Assembly (NCBI RefSeq): GCF_000169455.1 | Contig: NZ_AAYC01000011.1 | Location: forward strand, 62,001 to 126,000 | Length of the DNA stretch: 64,000 nt | Source: Roseobacter sp. SK209-2-6 | GTDB lineage: Bacteria; Pseudomonadota; Alphaproteobacteria; Rhodobacterales; Rhodobacteraceae | Direction of reading: 5' to 3' | Shown here: piece after piece, positions 46,088-57,372 of the stretch | Position numbering within the stretch: the stretch's first letter is position 1 | Layout of the letters: each line of letters begins with the position of its first letter | Notes under the pieces: model-generated | What the model saw: the letters and a program-made list of their open reading frames with translations, nothing else | Database searches by the model: none | Told to the model about the DNA's origin: nothing | Position numbers and translations under genes: made by a program

Positions 46088-46628
46088 CATCCCGGCAGCC
46101 GCTCTGAGTGAATTTGTCAACGAAGTGAGCGATAGCCCGGAAGAGGGGCTGATGCGCTATGGCATCGAAATCGATTGGGAAAGCGGTACGCGTTCAAAGA
46201 CCGAGACCAAACCTATGTTGGTCGGGCCTCATCGTGTCAGCCGATCCTTTAGCTGGAAAGCGGACGAACCACGGCAGCTCATGGGCAATAACCACGGTCC
46301 CAACCCGCAGGAGCTGCTGATGTCGGGGCTGGGCTCCTGCATGATGGTGGCCTTTGTTACAGGGGCAACCGCCGAGGGGATCCAACTGGAATCCGTCAAG
46401 ATCGACTTTGATGGTGAATTGGATCTGCGCGGATTTATGGGGTTGGGCACAAATTCCGCCATTGGTTTTCCTGAACTCTCCTACAGGATCCATGTGGTAG
46501 GTGACGGAACCAAAGAGCAATTCGAAGACCTGCATAAAAAGGCAATTGCTCACAGTCCAAATGCACAGACCATCATGAACCCGGTTCAGCTAAAGGGCGA
46601 GGTTCTCAGCACTCCAATCTCCACCTGA
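46077..46628 (+). CDS. OsmC-family protein with a single cysteine
   Basis: A 183-residue OsmC/Ohr-fold protein (QELLMSGLGSCMMVAFVTGA around 78-97). Peroxide-reducing OsmC and Ohr need two cysteines; here Cys88 is the only cysteine, and the second position reads SPNAQT. It is therefore unlikely to be a classical peroxidase. Encoded between sulfur-amino-acid lyases and a dehydrogenase, it may handle methanethiol or persulfide chemistry at Cys88; that is inference. It overlaps the preceding lyase gene. Confidence 0.85.
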   Translation: MRNSIPAAALSEFVNEVSDSPEEGLMRYGIEIDWESGTRSKTETKPMLVGPHRVSRSFSWKADEPRQLMGNNHGPNPQELLMSGLGSCMMVAFVTGATAEGIQLESVKIDFDGELDLRGFMGLGTNSAIGFPELSYRIHVVGDGTKEQFEDLHKKAIAHSPNAQTIMNPVQLKGEVLSTPIST

Positions 46629-46661
46629 TCCCTTCTCAAAGACCAATCTCCGGAAGACCCC

Positions 46662-49343
<2,682 letters not shown>

Positions 49344-49356
49344 GGGGGCAAAGATC

Positions 49357-50661
49357 ATGACAAATACAATTGAACTGCGTGTGCCCGATATTGGCGATTT
49401 CAACGATGTCCCGGTGATTGAAATTCCCATTTCGGTTGGTGATACAATTGCCGAAGATGACACGATCATGGTGCTGGAAAGCGATAAGGCGACGCTGGAT
49501 GTACCAGCGGAACAGGGTGGCAAGCTGATCGAGCTTTTGCTGGCAGAGGGGGACACAGTCTCAAAGGGGGATCTTGTCGCCCGGCTTGAGGTTACCAGTG
49601 ATGCCGCAGATGAAAGCGCAGCTGCTGCTCCTGCACCTGCAGTGGAGCCAGAAATTGGAGTACCCGCTGCTGAAACAAAAACAGCAGTTGCACCGGTAGC
49701 GCCTGCGGAACAACCAACTGTTCCAGTGGCCACTCCGCTGCCCGGGCCGACTGCGGACAATATGGTCTATGCTTCCCCGTCGATCCGAAAATTTGCCCGT
49801 GAACTAGGGGTCGATATCAGTCAGGTTTCCGGTAGCGGTGTCAAAGGGCGTGTGACTCGCGAAGATGTTGCAGGTTTTGTGAAGACGGCGCTTCAATCGC
49901 CAAAAACCGCACCCTCTGGCACCGGGCTTGGCCTGGAGCTGCCCGTCTGGCCGCAGGTGGATTTTGCCAAATTTGGTCCAACCTCCCGCCAGAAACTTTC
50001 ACGTATCGCCAAAATCTCGGGCCCTAGCCTTGCGCGCAATTCGGTCATCATCCCGCATGTGACCAACTTTGAAAGCGCCGACATCACGGATCTGGAAGCC
50101 TTCCGCAAACAGGTGAACAGCGAAGCGAAAGACGGGTCAAAAATGACCATTCTGGCGTTTGTTGTAAAAGCTGTGGTCGCCGCATTGAAACAACACCGGA
50201 CCTTCAACAGTTCGCTTGATGGCGATGAACTGGTGATGAAGGACTATTACCACATTGGTGTGGCCGCAGATACGCCAGATGGGTTGGTGGTTCCGGTAAT
50301 CAAGGACGCAGACCAGAAGAGTCTCTCTGAGATTTCCCGGGAAATGGCCTCCTTGGCGCAACAGGCGCGTGACAGAAAACTGAAATCTGCAGACATGCAG
50401 GGTGGGACGTTCACAATCTCTTCCCTCGGCGGAATTGGCGGCGATAATTTCACACCGATCATCAACGCGCCAGAGGTGGCTATTCTCGGCATGGTGCGCT
50501 CTTCGATCCAACCGGTTTGGGATGGCGATGCCTTTCAGCCACGGCTTATCCAACCCATGAGTTTGAGTTGGGATCACCGCGTTGTTGATGGTGTGGCCGC
50601 CGCACGCTTCCTGAAATCTGTGCAGGCAATCTTGCAGGATTTTAGGCGTATCAGCCTGTAA
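49357..50661 (+). CDS. aceF: 2-oxoacid dehydrogenase E2, dihydrolipoamide acyltransferase
   Basis: A 434-residue E2. One lipoyl domain (about 3-80) has the modifiable Lys in ESDKATLDVP. An Ala/Pro/Glu-rich linker (about 85-125) leads to a peripheral subunit-binding domain (about 130-168; ASPSIRKFARELGVD) and a catalytic domain with the DHRVVDG active site near the end. Start ATG 49357 follows GAGGGGG; an upstream ATG inside aceE is unlikely. Only one lipoyl domain here, against three in E. coli, but another is fused to E3. Confidence 0.92.
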   Translation: MTNTIELRVPDIGDFNDVPVIEIPISVGDTIAEDDTIMVLESDKATLDVPAEQGGKLIELLLAEGDTVSKGDLVARLEVTSDAADESAAAAPAPAVEPEIGVPAAETKTAVAPVAPAEQPTVPVATPLPGPTADNMVYASPSIRKFARELGVDISQVSGSGVKGRVTREDVAGFVKTALQSPKTAPSGTGLGLELPVWPQVDFAKFGPTSRQKLSRIAKISGPSLARNSVIIPHVTNFESADITDLEAFRKQVNSEAKDGSKMTILAFVVKAVVAALKQHRTFNSSLDGDELVMKDYYHIGVAADTPDGLVVPVIKDADQKSLSEISREMASLAQQARDRKLKSADMQGGTFTISSLGGIGGDNFTPIINAPEVAILGMVRSSIQPVWDGDAFQPRLIQPMSLSWDHRVVDGVAAARFLKSVQAILQDFRRISL

Positions 50662-50673
50662 CGGAGACAGATC

Positions 50674-52371
50674 ATGACTATGAATGTGGAAATCCCCGAT
50701 ATTGGCGACTTTAGCGATGTGCCGGTGATCGAAATCAACGTGGCGGTGGGCGATACCGTTGCCATAGATGACCCGATTTTGCTGCTTGAAAGTGATAAGG
50801 CCACTTTAGATATACCAGCTCCATTTGCTGGGACCGTGTCCGAGATTCTGGTCGCAGAAGGTGACACTGTAAGCCAAGGCTCTCTTGTGATGCGGATTGA
50901 ACCGTCGCAAGGGGTAGCGCAGGAAGCGGCGCTCAGCTCGCAAAAACCTGCAGCAGCACCGGCACCAGTTGCAGACAACAGCGACCAGATGTTTGATACC
51001 GTTGTCATTGGCGCAGGCCCTGGCGGCTATAGCGCGGCCTTCCGTGCGGCAGACCTTGGGCAATCTGTAGCCCTAGTTGATAGTGGGGCAAACCTGGGCG
51101 GTGTTTGCCTGAATGTCGGCTGTATCCCATCCAAAGCACTGCTGCATGTTGCAAAAGTCATGGATGAGGCAGAGGATCTTGCCGCCCATGGCGTTGATTT
51201 TGGTACAGCACAGTTCGATCTGGAAAAGGTTCGTGCCCGAAAAGAGAGCATTGTGGCGCGTCTGACCGGCGGGCTGGACGGATTGGCGAAAAAGCGCAAA
51301 GTAACGGTGATCCAAGGCACTGGCCGGTTCTCCGGCTCGCATCAGCTGAGTGTCACAATACCCGATGGTGAGAAGACCATTGGCTTCAAGCATGCAATCA
51401 TTGCTGCGGGCTCCAGCCCCGTGCGTCTGCCATTCTTGCCTGAAGATCCCCGTGTCATCGACAGCACCGGTGCCCTAGCGCTGGAAGATATTCCTGCCCG
51501 AATGTTGGTTTTGGGTGGCGGAATTATCGGTATGGAACTGGGGCAGGTCTACCAGCGTTTTGGCGCAGAGGTCTCGGTGGTTGAAATGATGCCTCAGATC
51601 ATTCCTGGTGCGGACAAGGATATTGTCGCCCCATTGATGAAGCGCATCTCGACCAAGTTCAAAAACATCCACCTTACAACGCGTGTAACGGCAGTGGACG
51701 CGCAGGAGGAGGGGCTGCTGGTTACCTTCGAAAAAGGCGGCGACAGTTTCCAGGAGAGCTTTGACAAGATCCTTGTGGCTGTTGGGCGCAAACCCAATGG
51801 GACCAGATTGGCAGCTGAAGCGGCAGGCGTCGCTGTCGATGACCTTGGGTTCATTGCTGTTGATCGCCAGATGCGGAGCAATGTGCCGCATATCTTTGCT
51901 ATTGGCGATGTCGTCGGCCAACCAATGTTGGCACATAAGGCCGTACACGAAGGCCATGTCGCAGCAGAGGTCATCGCCGGGCAGAAGGCCGCGTTTGATG
52001 CGGCGGTGATCCCTTCAGTTGCCTACTGTGATCCGGAAATCGCCTGGGTCGGACTGACAGAGAGCGAAGCCAAAGTGCAGGGCATTGCCATCAAGAAAGC
52101 AGTCTTTCCCTGGATGGCTTCGGGGCGGTCCCTGTCCATGGGGCGCGACGAAGGGCTGACCAAACTGATCTTTGACCCCAGTAGCAAACGTGTGCTGGGA
52201 GCGGGTATCGTGGGGCAGGGCGCAGGGGATCTGATTGCCGAAGTTTCCCTTGCGATTGAAATGGGTGCGGACGCTGAGGACATCGCCCTGACGGTCCACC
52301 CACATCCAACGCTTTCAGAAACCATTGGGCTTTCTGCTGAGGTCTTTGAGGGCACCATTACGGATCTTTGA
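50674..52371 (+). CDS. lpdA: Dihydrolipoamide dehydrogenase E3 with N-terminal lipoyl domain
   Basis: A 565-residue fusion. Residues 1-80 are a lipoyl domain (ESDKATLDIP), then a linker, then a complete E3: FAD-binding VVIGAGPGGYSAAF, redox disulfide GGVCLNVGCIPS, NAD-binding VLGGGIIGMELG and the C-terminal HPHPTLSE with the catalytic His. It reoxidises dihydrolipoate with NAD+. Its lipoyl domain is very like that of the E2 next door, suggesting duplication. Last gene of the cluster, 12 bp after E2. Confidence 0.94.
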   Translation: MTMNVEIPDIGDFSDVPVIEINVAVGDTVAIDDPILLLESDKATLDIPAPFAGTVSEILVAEGDTVSQGSLVMRIEPSQGVAQEAALSSQKPAAAPAPVADNSDQMFDTVVIGAGPGGYSAAFRAADLGQSVALVDSGANLGGVCLNVGCIPSKALLHVAKVMDEAEDLAAHGVDFGTAQFDLEKVRARKESIVARLTGGLDGLAKKRKVTVIQGTGRFSGSHQLSVTIPDGEKTIGFKHAIIAAGSSPVRLPFLPEDPRVIDSTGALALEDIPARMLVLGGGIIGMELGQVYQRFGAEVSVVEMMPQIIPGADKDIVAPLMKRISTKFKNIHLTTRVTAVDAQEEGLLVTFEKGGDSFQESFDKILVAVGRKPNGTRLAAEAAGVAVDDLGFIAVDRQMRSNVPHIFAIGDVVGQPMLAHKAVHEGHVAAEVIAGQKAAFDAAVIPSVAYCDPEIAWVGLTESEAKVQGIAIKKAVFPWMASGRSLSMGRDEGLTKLIFDPSSKRVLGAGIVGQGAGDLIAEVSLAIEMGADAEDIALTVHPHPTLSETIGLSAEVFEGTITDL

Positions 52372-52892
52372 TGCAATTAAAGGTGCCCGGGCTGAATGCA
52401 TGCTGCAAGCGGCTTTTTTACATAAATGAGTTGAGGGATTCATCTCGCGACTCCAGTATTCTAGCTTGAGCATATGAGCAGTTGGGCCCCTAGGAAGTAC
52501 AAGACGACGAACTGGTCGGCTTACAATGACAGCTTGCAGCGACTTGGGGCGCGATCAATCTGGTTTACCCCAGATGGTCTGAGTGCCGCCGCCGTGTCGA
52601 GATAAGAGGAAGGTTAGAAAACGTTCCGGGGATCGTTTTCTGACGTTTGGGTGCAATCTGTGAAGCGACAGGATCATGCCGCACGGCGGCAGACGTCCAC
52701 CGACAGATCGTATAGGTCCAAAACAGCATTGTCGTGCTAAACCGTTTCACAGGGCTTGGCATGTCCGTCACTGAGCCCGTAGGGCAAGCCTCTCAGGGGA
52801 AAAAGGGGAAGACCGCTTCACCCGATTTGTGCAACTAAACCGATAGTTGGCAAATGCCCTCAGGTGGCCATCTGGTAGTTTCGGTCCTTGAC
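52372..52892. other. Intergenic region between the methionine and polyamine islands
   Basis: About 520 bp without a supported gene. An 8-bp hairpin AGAAAACG/CGTTTTCT around a 10-base loop lies at 52616-52641. The stretch 52640-52760 has a weak protein-like look on the minus strand but no start or family I can defend. Both flanking genes end toward it, so it may contain old debris. Confidence 0.5.
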
Positions 52893-53687
52893 CTACATAC
52901 TCAGCAAAAATGGGGTGAGCAGGGAAAACAGCTCCGCTTGAGAGGAAATCTCGCATTTGCGATAGAGCTGTTTGCGGATCACTTTGACGGTTTGTGGGCT
53001 GATACCCAAAAGCAGACCGATCGATACCGAGGAATGCCCCTGCAGGATCAGAAAGGCGATCTCGGATTGTCGTGGACTCAGCGCAATACCCTTGTCCTGC
53101 CTTACTCTTTCGCGAAGCAATTCAGCCACTTGCGGTTCACTCTGGGGTTCTGCGGAGCGCAGGTTTCCCCAGTGGCGTTTCGCCAAGGCCAGAACGATGG
53201 GCGCGCTGGTGCGGAGCTTTTCAAACATATGGGCGGAGAATTTTCGCCCGGAACTGGCATCCCGACCAACGCAGACCATAACCGAAACCCCGGGGGAGGG
53301 ACGTACGAAGTAGATCATCTCATCGATCAATGTGGTGCGCCGGTAATAGGTGGCGTAATACTCGTTTCGCTGAAATTGATCGGGCGCAATATCATAGAGC
53401 CGATACAGATCTTCATCGGCGCGATCCGCATGCAAGGCATAGGCCGGATCCAACAGATAGACCCCGCGCACATAGTCGCTGTCTAGCTTTTCGAAAACCC
53501 TTCGATCCCTGGCCCGCGAGTAGAACACCTCTGGCCTACGATCATCAAAGAAAGCGATCATCGTCACGTTGTCGATCTTGTAGCTCACCCCCAGCCAGGT
53601 ATCCAAACTGGCCTCAAAAGCAGGTGTTCCCACATTTGTGATCGTCTGGGCCAAGGCCTGTGCTTTCTCTGTACCTAGCTGCTCCAC
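52893..53687 (-). CDS. LuxR-type (GerE helix-turn-helix) regulator of the polyamine island
   Basis: About 264 residues. The C-terminal 65 form a LuxR/GerE DNA-binding domain (LSPRQSEIAFLILQG, ISPQTVKVIRKQLYRK). The N-terminal part (about 15-170) is a sensory region (FEASLDTWLGVSYKIDNVTM) that does not look like an acyl-homoserine-lactone domain. I favour the GTG at 53687 after a G-rich site; ATG 53720 would place G-tracts of six and seven inside the gene. Divergent from the aminotransferase, so it probably controls the island. Confidence 0.82.
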   Translation of the reverse strand: MEQLGTEKAQALAQTITNVGTPAFEASLDTWLGVSYKIDNVTMIAFFDDRRPEVFYSRARDRRVFEKLDSDYVRGVYLLDPAYALHADRADEDLYRLYDIAPDQFQRNEYYATYYRRTTLIDEMIYFVRPSPGVSVMVCVGRDASSGRKFSAHMFEKLRTSAPIVLALAKRHWGNLRSAEPQSEPQVAELLRERVRQDKGIALSPRQSEIAFLILQGHSSVSIGLLLGISPQTVKVIRKQLYRKCEISSQAELFSLLTPFLLSM

Positions 53688-53690
53688 CTC

Positions 53691-53718
53691 TATACCCCCC
53701 CAGAGGTATATACCCCCC
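53691..53718. promoter_or_regulatory. Tandem TATACCCCCC motif upstream of the aminotransferase
   Basis: TATACCCCCC occurs exactly twice, at 53691-53700 and 53709-53718, 18 bp apart and read toward the aminotransferase. Tandem GATACCCC motifs in the same sense relative to the gene lie upstream of the aldehyde dehydrogenase (63066-63087). Probably binding sites for a common activator. Confidence 0.5.
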
Positions 53719-53730
53719 ATTGTCGCAATA

Positions 53731-53759
53731 ATACCATTGGTGCCCAATATGGTTGGTAT
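53731..53759. promoter_or_regulatory. Nested inverted repeat in the luxR/aminotransferase spacer
   Basis: ATACCA (53731-53736) pairs with TGGTAT (53754-53759), and inside it ATTGG, TGC, CCAAT (53736-53748) is a second perfect palindrome. It sits between the tandem motif and the aminotransferase start, a plausible operator or promoter overlap. Confidence 0.4.
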
Positions 53760-53843
53760 AAAACTGCAGCTCACACATGACAAGCCGCCGACCGAACCTC
53801 TGTTACCGCCCCGCTTGGCGGGCTACTGCGAGAAGGCTTCAAT

Positions 53844-55196
53844 ATGGCAAAAGATACCCATGATATTCTCTTGCAGGATGACCATCTGATCCAGTCCTTT
53901 GCCGATCTGAACGGGTTGAAGGCGCAGGGGGCACGCACGGTGATCAGCAAGGCCAAGGGGGCCTATGTCTACGACAATGCGGGAACGGAGTTGATCGACG
54001 GTATCGGCGGGCTTTGGTGTGTCAACATCGGTCACGGCCATCCAGAGATGATCGCGGCTATTACTGAACAGCTGCAAACACTGGACTATTATTCGACCTT
54101 CTACAATTTTACCCATCCCACCGCTGCGGCTCTGGCAGCCAAGGTGGTTGAACTGGCGCCCGGCCATCTGAATGCGGTGCATTTTGGCAATTCAGGGTCC
54201 GTTGCTAACGACAGCGCGATCCGGATGCTGCATCACTACAATATCCGCAAAGGCCGCCCGGAAAAGAAGATGGTGCTGTCGCGCCAAGGCGCCTATCACG
54301 GCTCCACCCATCTGGCGATGGCGATGACCACGCCGCTTTATTCCGAAGGTTGGCACTGCGCGCGCGAACTGGTTCATCACTTGCATTCACCGCATTTCTG
54401 GCGCGAAGGGGCAGGGGCCTCGGAAGCGGAGTTCCTCGATGCCTTGATGGAGGATCTGAGCGGCAGTATCGAGCGTATCGGGGCCGAAAACATCTGCGCC
54501 TTCATTGCTGAGCCCATCCAGGGTGCTGGCGGTGTTGTCACCGCGCCCGCAGGCTATCACAAGCGCGCCTGGGAGATCTGCCAGGCCAACGATATCAAAT
54601 ACATCGCTGACGAAGTGGTCACCGCCTTTGGCCGGTTGGGGCATTTCTTTGCCTCTGAGGATGTCTTTGGCATGGTGCCGGATATCATCACCACCGCCAA
54701 GGGGCTCACCTCGGGCTATCAGCCGCTCTCGGCCACTATTGTCTCGGACGAGATCCATGATGTGGTCTCGGGGCCGGACGGCATGTTTCTGCATGGCATG
54801 ACCTATTCCGGTCACCCAGCCGCCACCGCTGCGGGTCTGGCCAATATCGCGATCATGGAACGCGAAGAGATCCCGCAGCGCGTCCGCACTACCGGCGGTT
54901 ATTTTGAAGAGAAGCTGCGCGGGTTGTCTGACATTGAAATCGTCGGAGAAGTGCGCGGCAGTCATTTCATGATGGGCATCGAATTCACCCGCGACCGCGC
55001 CAGCAAAGAGAGTTTTGATGCAGATCTCCAGGTCGGCCTCAGGGTCGCCCAGGCCTGTCAGCGGCGTGGTTTGATCGCGCGTCCGCTGGGCAATGTGCTG
55101 ATCCTGTCGCCAACTCTGATCATGGATCACGCGATGATCGACCGGGTCGAAGCGATCCTGCGAGAGGCCATTCTCGAAGTTGCCGCCGGTCTGTGA
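53844..55196 (+). CDS. Class III aminotransferase (polyamine/omega-amino acid:pyruvate type)
   Basis: A 450-residue PLP enzyme. PLP Lys in TTAKGLTSGYQPL, the Asp that binds the pyridine nitrogen in IADEVVTAFGRLG, and GNSGSVANDSAIRML for the phosphate. It resembles SpuC-like putrescine/cadaverine/spermidine:pyruvate aminotransferases and taurine- or beta-alanine:pyruvate relatives. The downstream polyamine transporter and aldehyde dehydrogenase favour an aminoaldehyde-forming role. First gene of a rightward run of six. Confidence 0.88.
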   Translation: MAKDTHDILLQDDHLIQSFADLNGLKAQGARTVISKAKGAYVYDNAGTELIDGIGGLWCVNIGHGHPEMIAAITEQLQTLDYYSTFYNFTHPTAAALAAKVVELAPGHLNAVHFGNSGSVANDSAIRMLHHYNIRKGRPEKKMVLSRQGAYHGSTHLAMAMTTPLYSEGWHCARELVHHLHSPHFWREGAGASEAEFLDALMEDLSGSIERIGAENICAFIAEPIQGAGGVVTAPAGYHKRAWEICQANDIKYIADEVVTAFGRLGHFFASEDVFGMVPDIITTAKGLTSGYQPLSATIVSDEIHDVVSGPDGMFLHGMTYSGHPAATAAGLANIAIMEREEIPQRVRTTGGYFEEKLRGLSDIEIVGEVRGSHFMMGIEFTRDRASKESFDADLQVGLRVAQACQRRGLIARPLGNVLILSPTLIMDHAMIDRVEAILREAILEVAAGL

Positions 55197-55247
55197 CCCG
55201 CCCCCTGTATCCGCTGCCCAGCACATCAAATTCCAAAGGAGCGAGCC

Positions 55248-57317
55248 TTGCGCGAGCCACGCTACGATATCCTCTTTGAGCCGATCCAGATCGGCCCCCA
55301 CACGGCCAAGAACCGCTTCTATCAGGTGCCGCACTGCAATGGCGGCGGCTATCGCGACCCTTCGGCGGCAGCAGCCATGCGTGGCATCAAGGCCGAAGGC
55401 GGCTGGGGGGTGATCTTTACCGAACAATGCGAGATGCATCATACCTCGGAAATCACTCCGTTCATCGAGCTGCGCCTTTGGGAAGACAAGGACATCCCGC
55501 AACTGCGCCGGATGTCGGAAAAGATGAAAACCCATGGCGCCCTGGCGGGTATTCAGTTGGCCTATTCCGGTATCAACGGGCCGAACCTCTATACCAAAGA
55601 AGTGCCGCTTGCGCCTTCGGCCCTGCCGATACGCACCTTCACCAATGATCCGGTGCAGGCGCGCGCGTTGTCCAAGAGTGAGATCAAGGATCTGCGCCGC
55701 TGGTTCGTGAATGCCGCCAAACGCTCCAAGGAAGCGGGCTTTGATCTGATCAACCTCTATGGGGCGCATGGGTTTGGCATCTTCCAACACTTCCTCAGCC
55801 GTGCCACCAATCACCGTACAGACGAATATGGCGGCAGCTTGGAAAACCGCTCGCGTTTTGCCAATGAGGTGATCGCCGATATCCGCGATGCGGTGGGCGA
55901 CAAGATCGCCATCGCCCTGCGGGTTTCACTGGATGAGAGCATCGGCGATCTTGGCTTCTCTAACCAGGAAGTGCGGGAATTCGTCGAGATGAACCGCAAC
56001 CTGCCCGATATCTGGGATCTGGCGCAGGGCGCCTGGGAGGATTGCTCCGGGCCGTCGCGTTTTACCGAAGAAGCAGCGCAGGAACAGCTGGTGCGGGGCA
56101 TTCATGACCTCACCGACAAGCCCATTGTTGGGGTAGGGCGCTTCACCTCGCCAGATGTCATGGCGCGGATGATCAAATCCGGCACCCTGGATATGATCGG
56201 CTGCGCCCGGCCCTCGATTGCCGATCCCTTTATCCCTCGCAAGATCGAGGAAGGCCGGGTGGAAGACATTCGCGAGTGCATTGGCTGCAATATCTGCATC
56301 ACCGGCGACATGACCATGTCGATCAGCCGCTGCACCCAGAATCCCACCTTTATGGAGGAATGGCGCAAGGGCTGGCATCCCGAAATCATGAACAAAAAGG
56401 GCGACAGCTCCAATATTCTGGTGGTGGGGTCAGGCCCCGCCGGGCTCGAGGCCGCCTGGGCGCTGAGCCGCCGCGGCTATGATGTTGCCATCGCTGAGGC
56501 CAAGACGGAAATCGGCGGGCGTGTCACGCAAGAACGCACACTTCCGGGCCTGTCAGCCTGGGGCCGCGTCGTGGACTACCGTGAATACCAACTGCAGCAA
56601 CGAGCCAATGTCGATATCTACCTCGACAGCGCGCTGGATGCCGAAAGTATCCTGGAATTCGGTTTTGAAAACATCGCCATAGCCACCGGCGCCACCTGGC
56701 GTCGCGACGGGGTCAGCCGCCAGCATGTGGTGCCGATGCCCATCGACACTGGCGCAAAGATCTATACGCCTGATGATCTGATGGCAGGCCGAGTGCCGGT
56801 GGGCTCTGTGGTGATCTATGATGATGATCACTACTACATGGGTGGGGTTCTGGCAGAGCTGCTGGTCAAGGCGGGCGCCAAGGTGACCCTCATCACCCCT
56901 GCGGCCTATGTGTCCGACTGGACCAACAATACGCTGGAACAGGCCACCATTCACGCGCGCCTTGCTGAGATGGGCGTTGAGATCGTGCTCAACCGGGGGG
57001 TCACCCGGATTGCCGCTGATCATGTTGAAAGCAACTGCACCTATACCGGGGCGACCCAGCCCTATGCAGCAGATGCGGTGGTCATGGTGGCCTCGCGCAT
57101 TGGCAATGACAGCGTCTTCAGCGCGCTAAAAGCGCGCGCGGCTGAATGGGCGGATGCGGGCATCAAATCCGTCAAGATCTTTGGCGATGCAGAGGCCGCA
57201 GGCCCCATCGCCTGGGCCACCTATGCAGGCCATCGCTACGCACGCGAGCTGGACGGGGATGACATTGGTGATGCTCTGCCCTTCCGCCGCGAAATCACAG
57301 AATTGGCGGCGGAATGA
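55248..57317 (+). CDS. Trimethylamine-dehydrogenase-like FMN/4Fe-4S/ADP oxidoreductase
   Basis: A 689-residue protein with the layout of trimethylamine, dimethylamine and 2,4-dienoyl-CoA reductase type flavoproteins. An old-yellow-enzyme FMN barrel spans about residues 1-345 (YGAHGFGIFQHFLS, NHRTDEYGGSLENRSRF). A 4Fe-4S loop follows (CIGCNIC at about 345-351 plus a later SRCTQNP Cys), and then a two-part nucleotide-binding region (VVGSGPAGLEAAWALSRRGY). It probably oxidises an amine and passes electrons to a flavoprotein acceptor. It starts 51 bp after the aminotransferase and runs into the polyamine ABC genes. TMADH-type enzymes usually act on methylamines, so the setting is unusual. Confidence 0.88.
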   Translation: MREPRYDILFEPIQIGPHTAKNRFYQVPHCNGGGYRDPSAAAAMRGIKAEGGWGVIFTEQCEMHHTSEITPFIELRLWEDKDIPQLRRMSEKMKTHGALAGIQLAYSGINGPNLYTKEVPLAPSALPIRTFTNDPVQARALSKSEIKDLRRWFVNAAKRSKEAGFDLINLYGAHGFGIFQHFLSRATNHRTDEYGGSLENRSRFANEVIADIRDAVGDKIAIALRVSLDESIGDLGFSNQEVREFVEMNRNLPDIWDLAQGAWEDCSGPSRFTEEAAQEQLVRGIHDLTDKPIVGVGRFTSPDVMARMIKSGTLDMIGCARPSIADPFIPRKIEEGRVEDIRECIGCNICITGDMTMSISRCTQNPTFMEEWRKGWHPEIMNKKGDSSNILVVGSGPAGLEAAWALSRRGYDVAIAEAKTEIGGRVTQERTLPGLSAWGRVVDYREYQLQQRANVDIYLDSALDAESILEFGFENIAIATGATWRRDGVSRQHVVPMPIDTGAKIYTPDDLMAGRVPVGSVVIYDDDHYYMGGVLAELLVKAGAKVTLITPAAYVSDWTNNTLEQATIHARLAEMGVEIVLNRGVTRIAADHVESNCTYTGATQPYAADAVVMVASRIGNDSVFSALKARAAEWADAGIKSVKIFGDAEAAGPIAWATYAGHRYARELDGDDIGDALPFRREITELAAE

Positions 57318-57372
57318 TGCGGATCAGCAAGAAACAGGGTGAAAACCAGGACTTCGCAACAGGGAGGCGCAC

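Noticed and set aside
52565-52771. A 68-codon minus-strand frame, considered as a transposase remnant
   Set aside because: No transposase motif, no terminal inverted repeats and no target duplication could be seen.
54387-55814. A 475-codon open frame antisense to the aminotransferase and flavoprotein genes
   Set aside because: It spans the gap between two clearly real genes on the other strand and has no recognisable domain or ribosome site.
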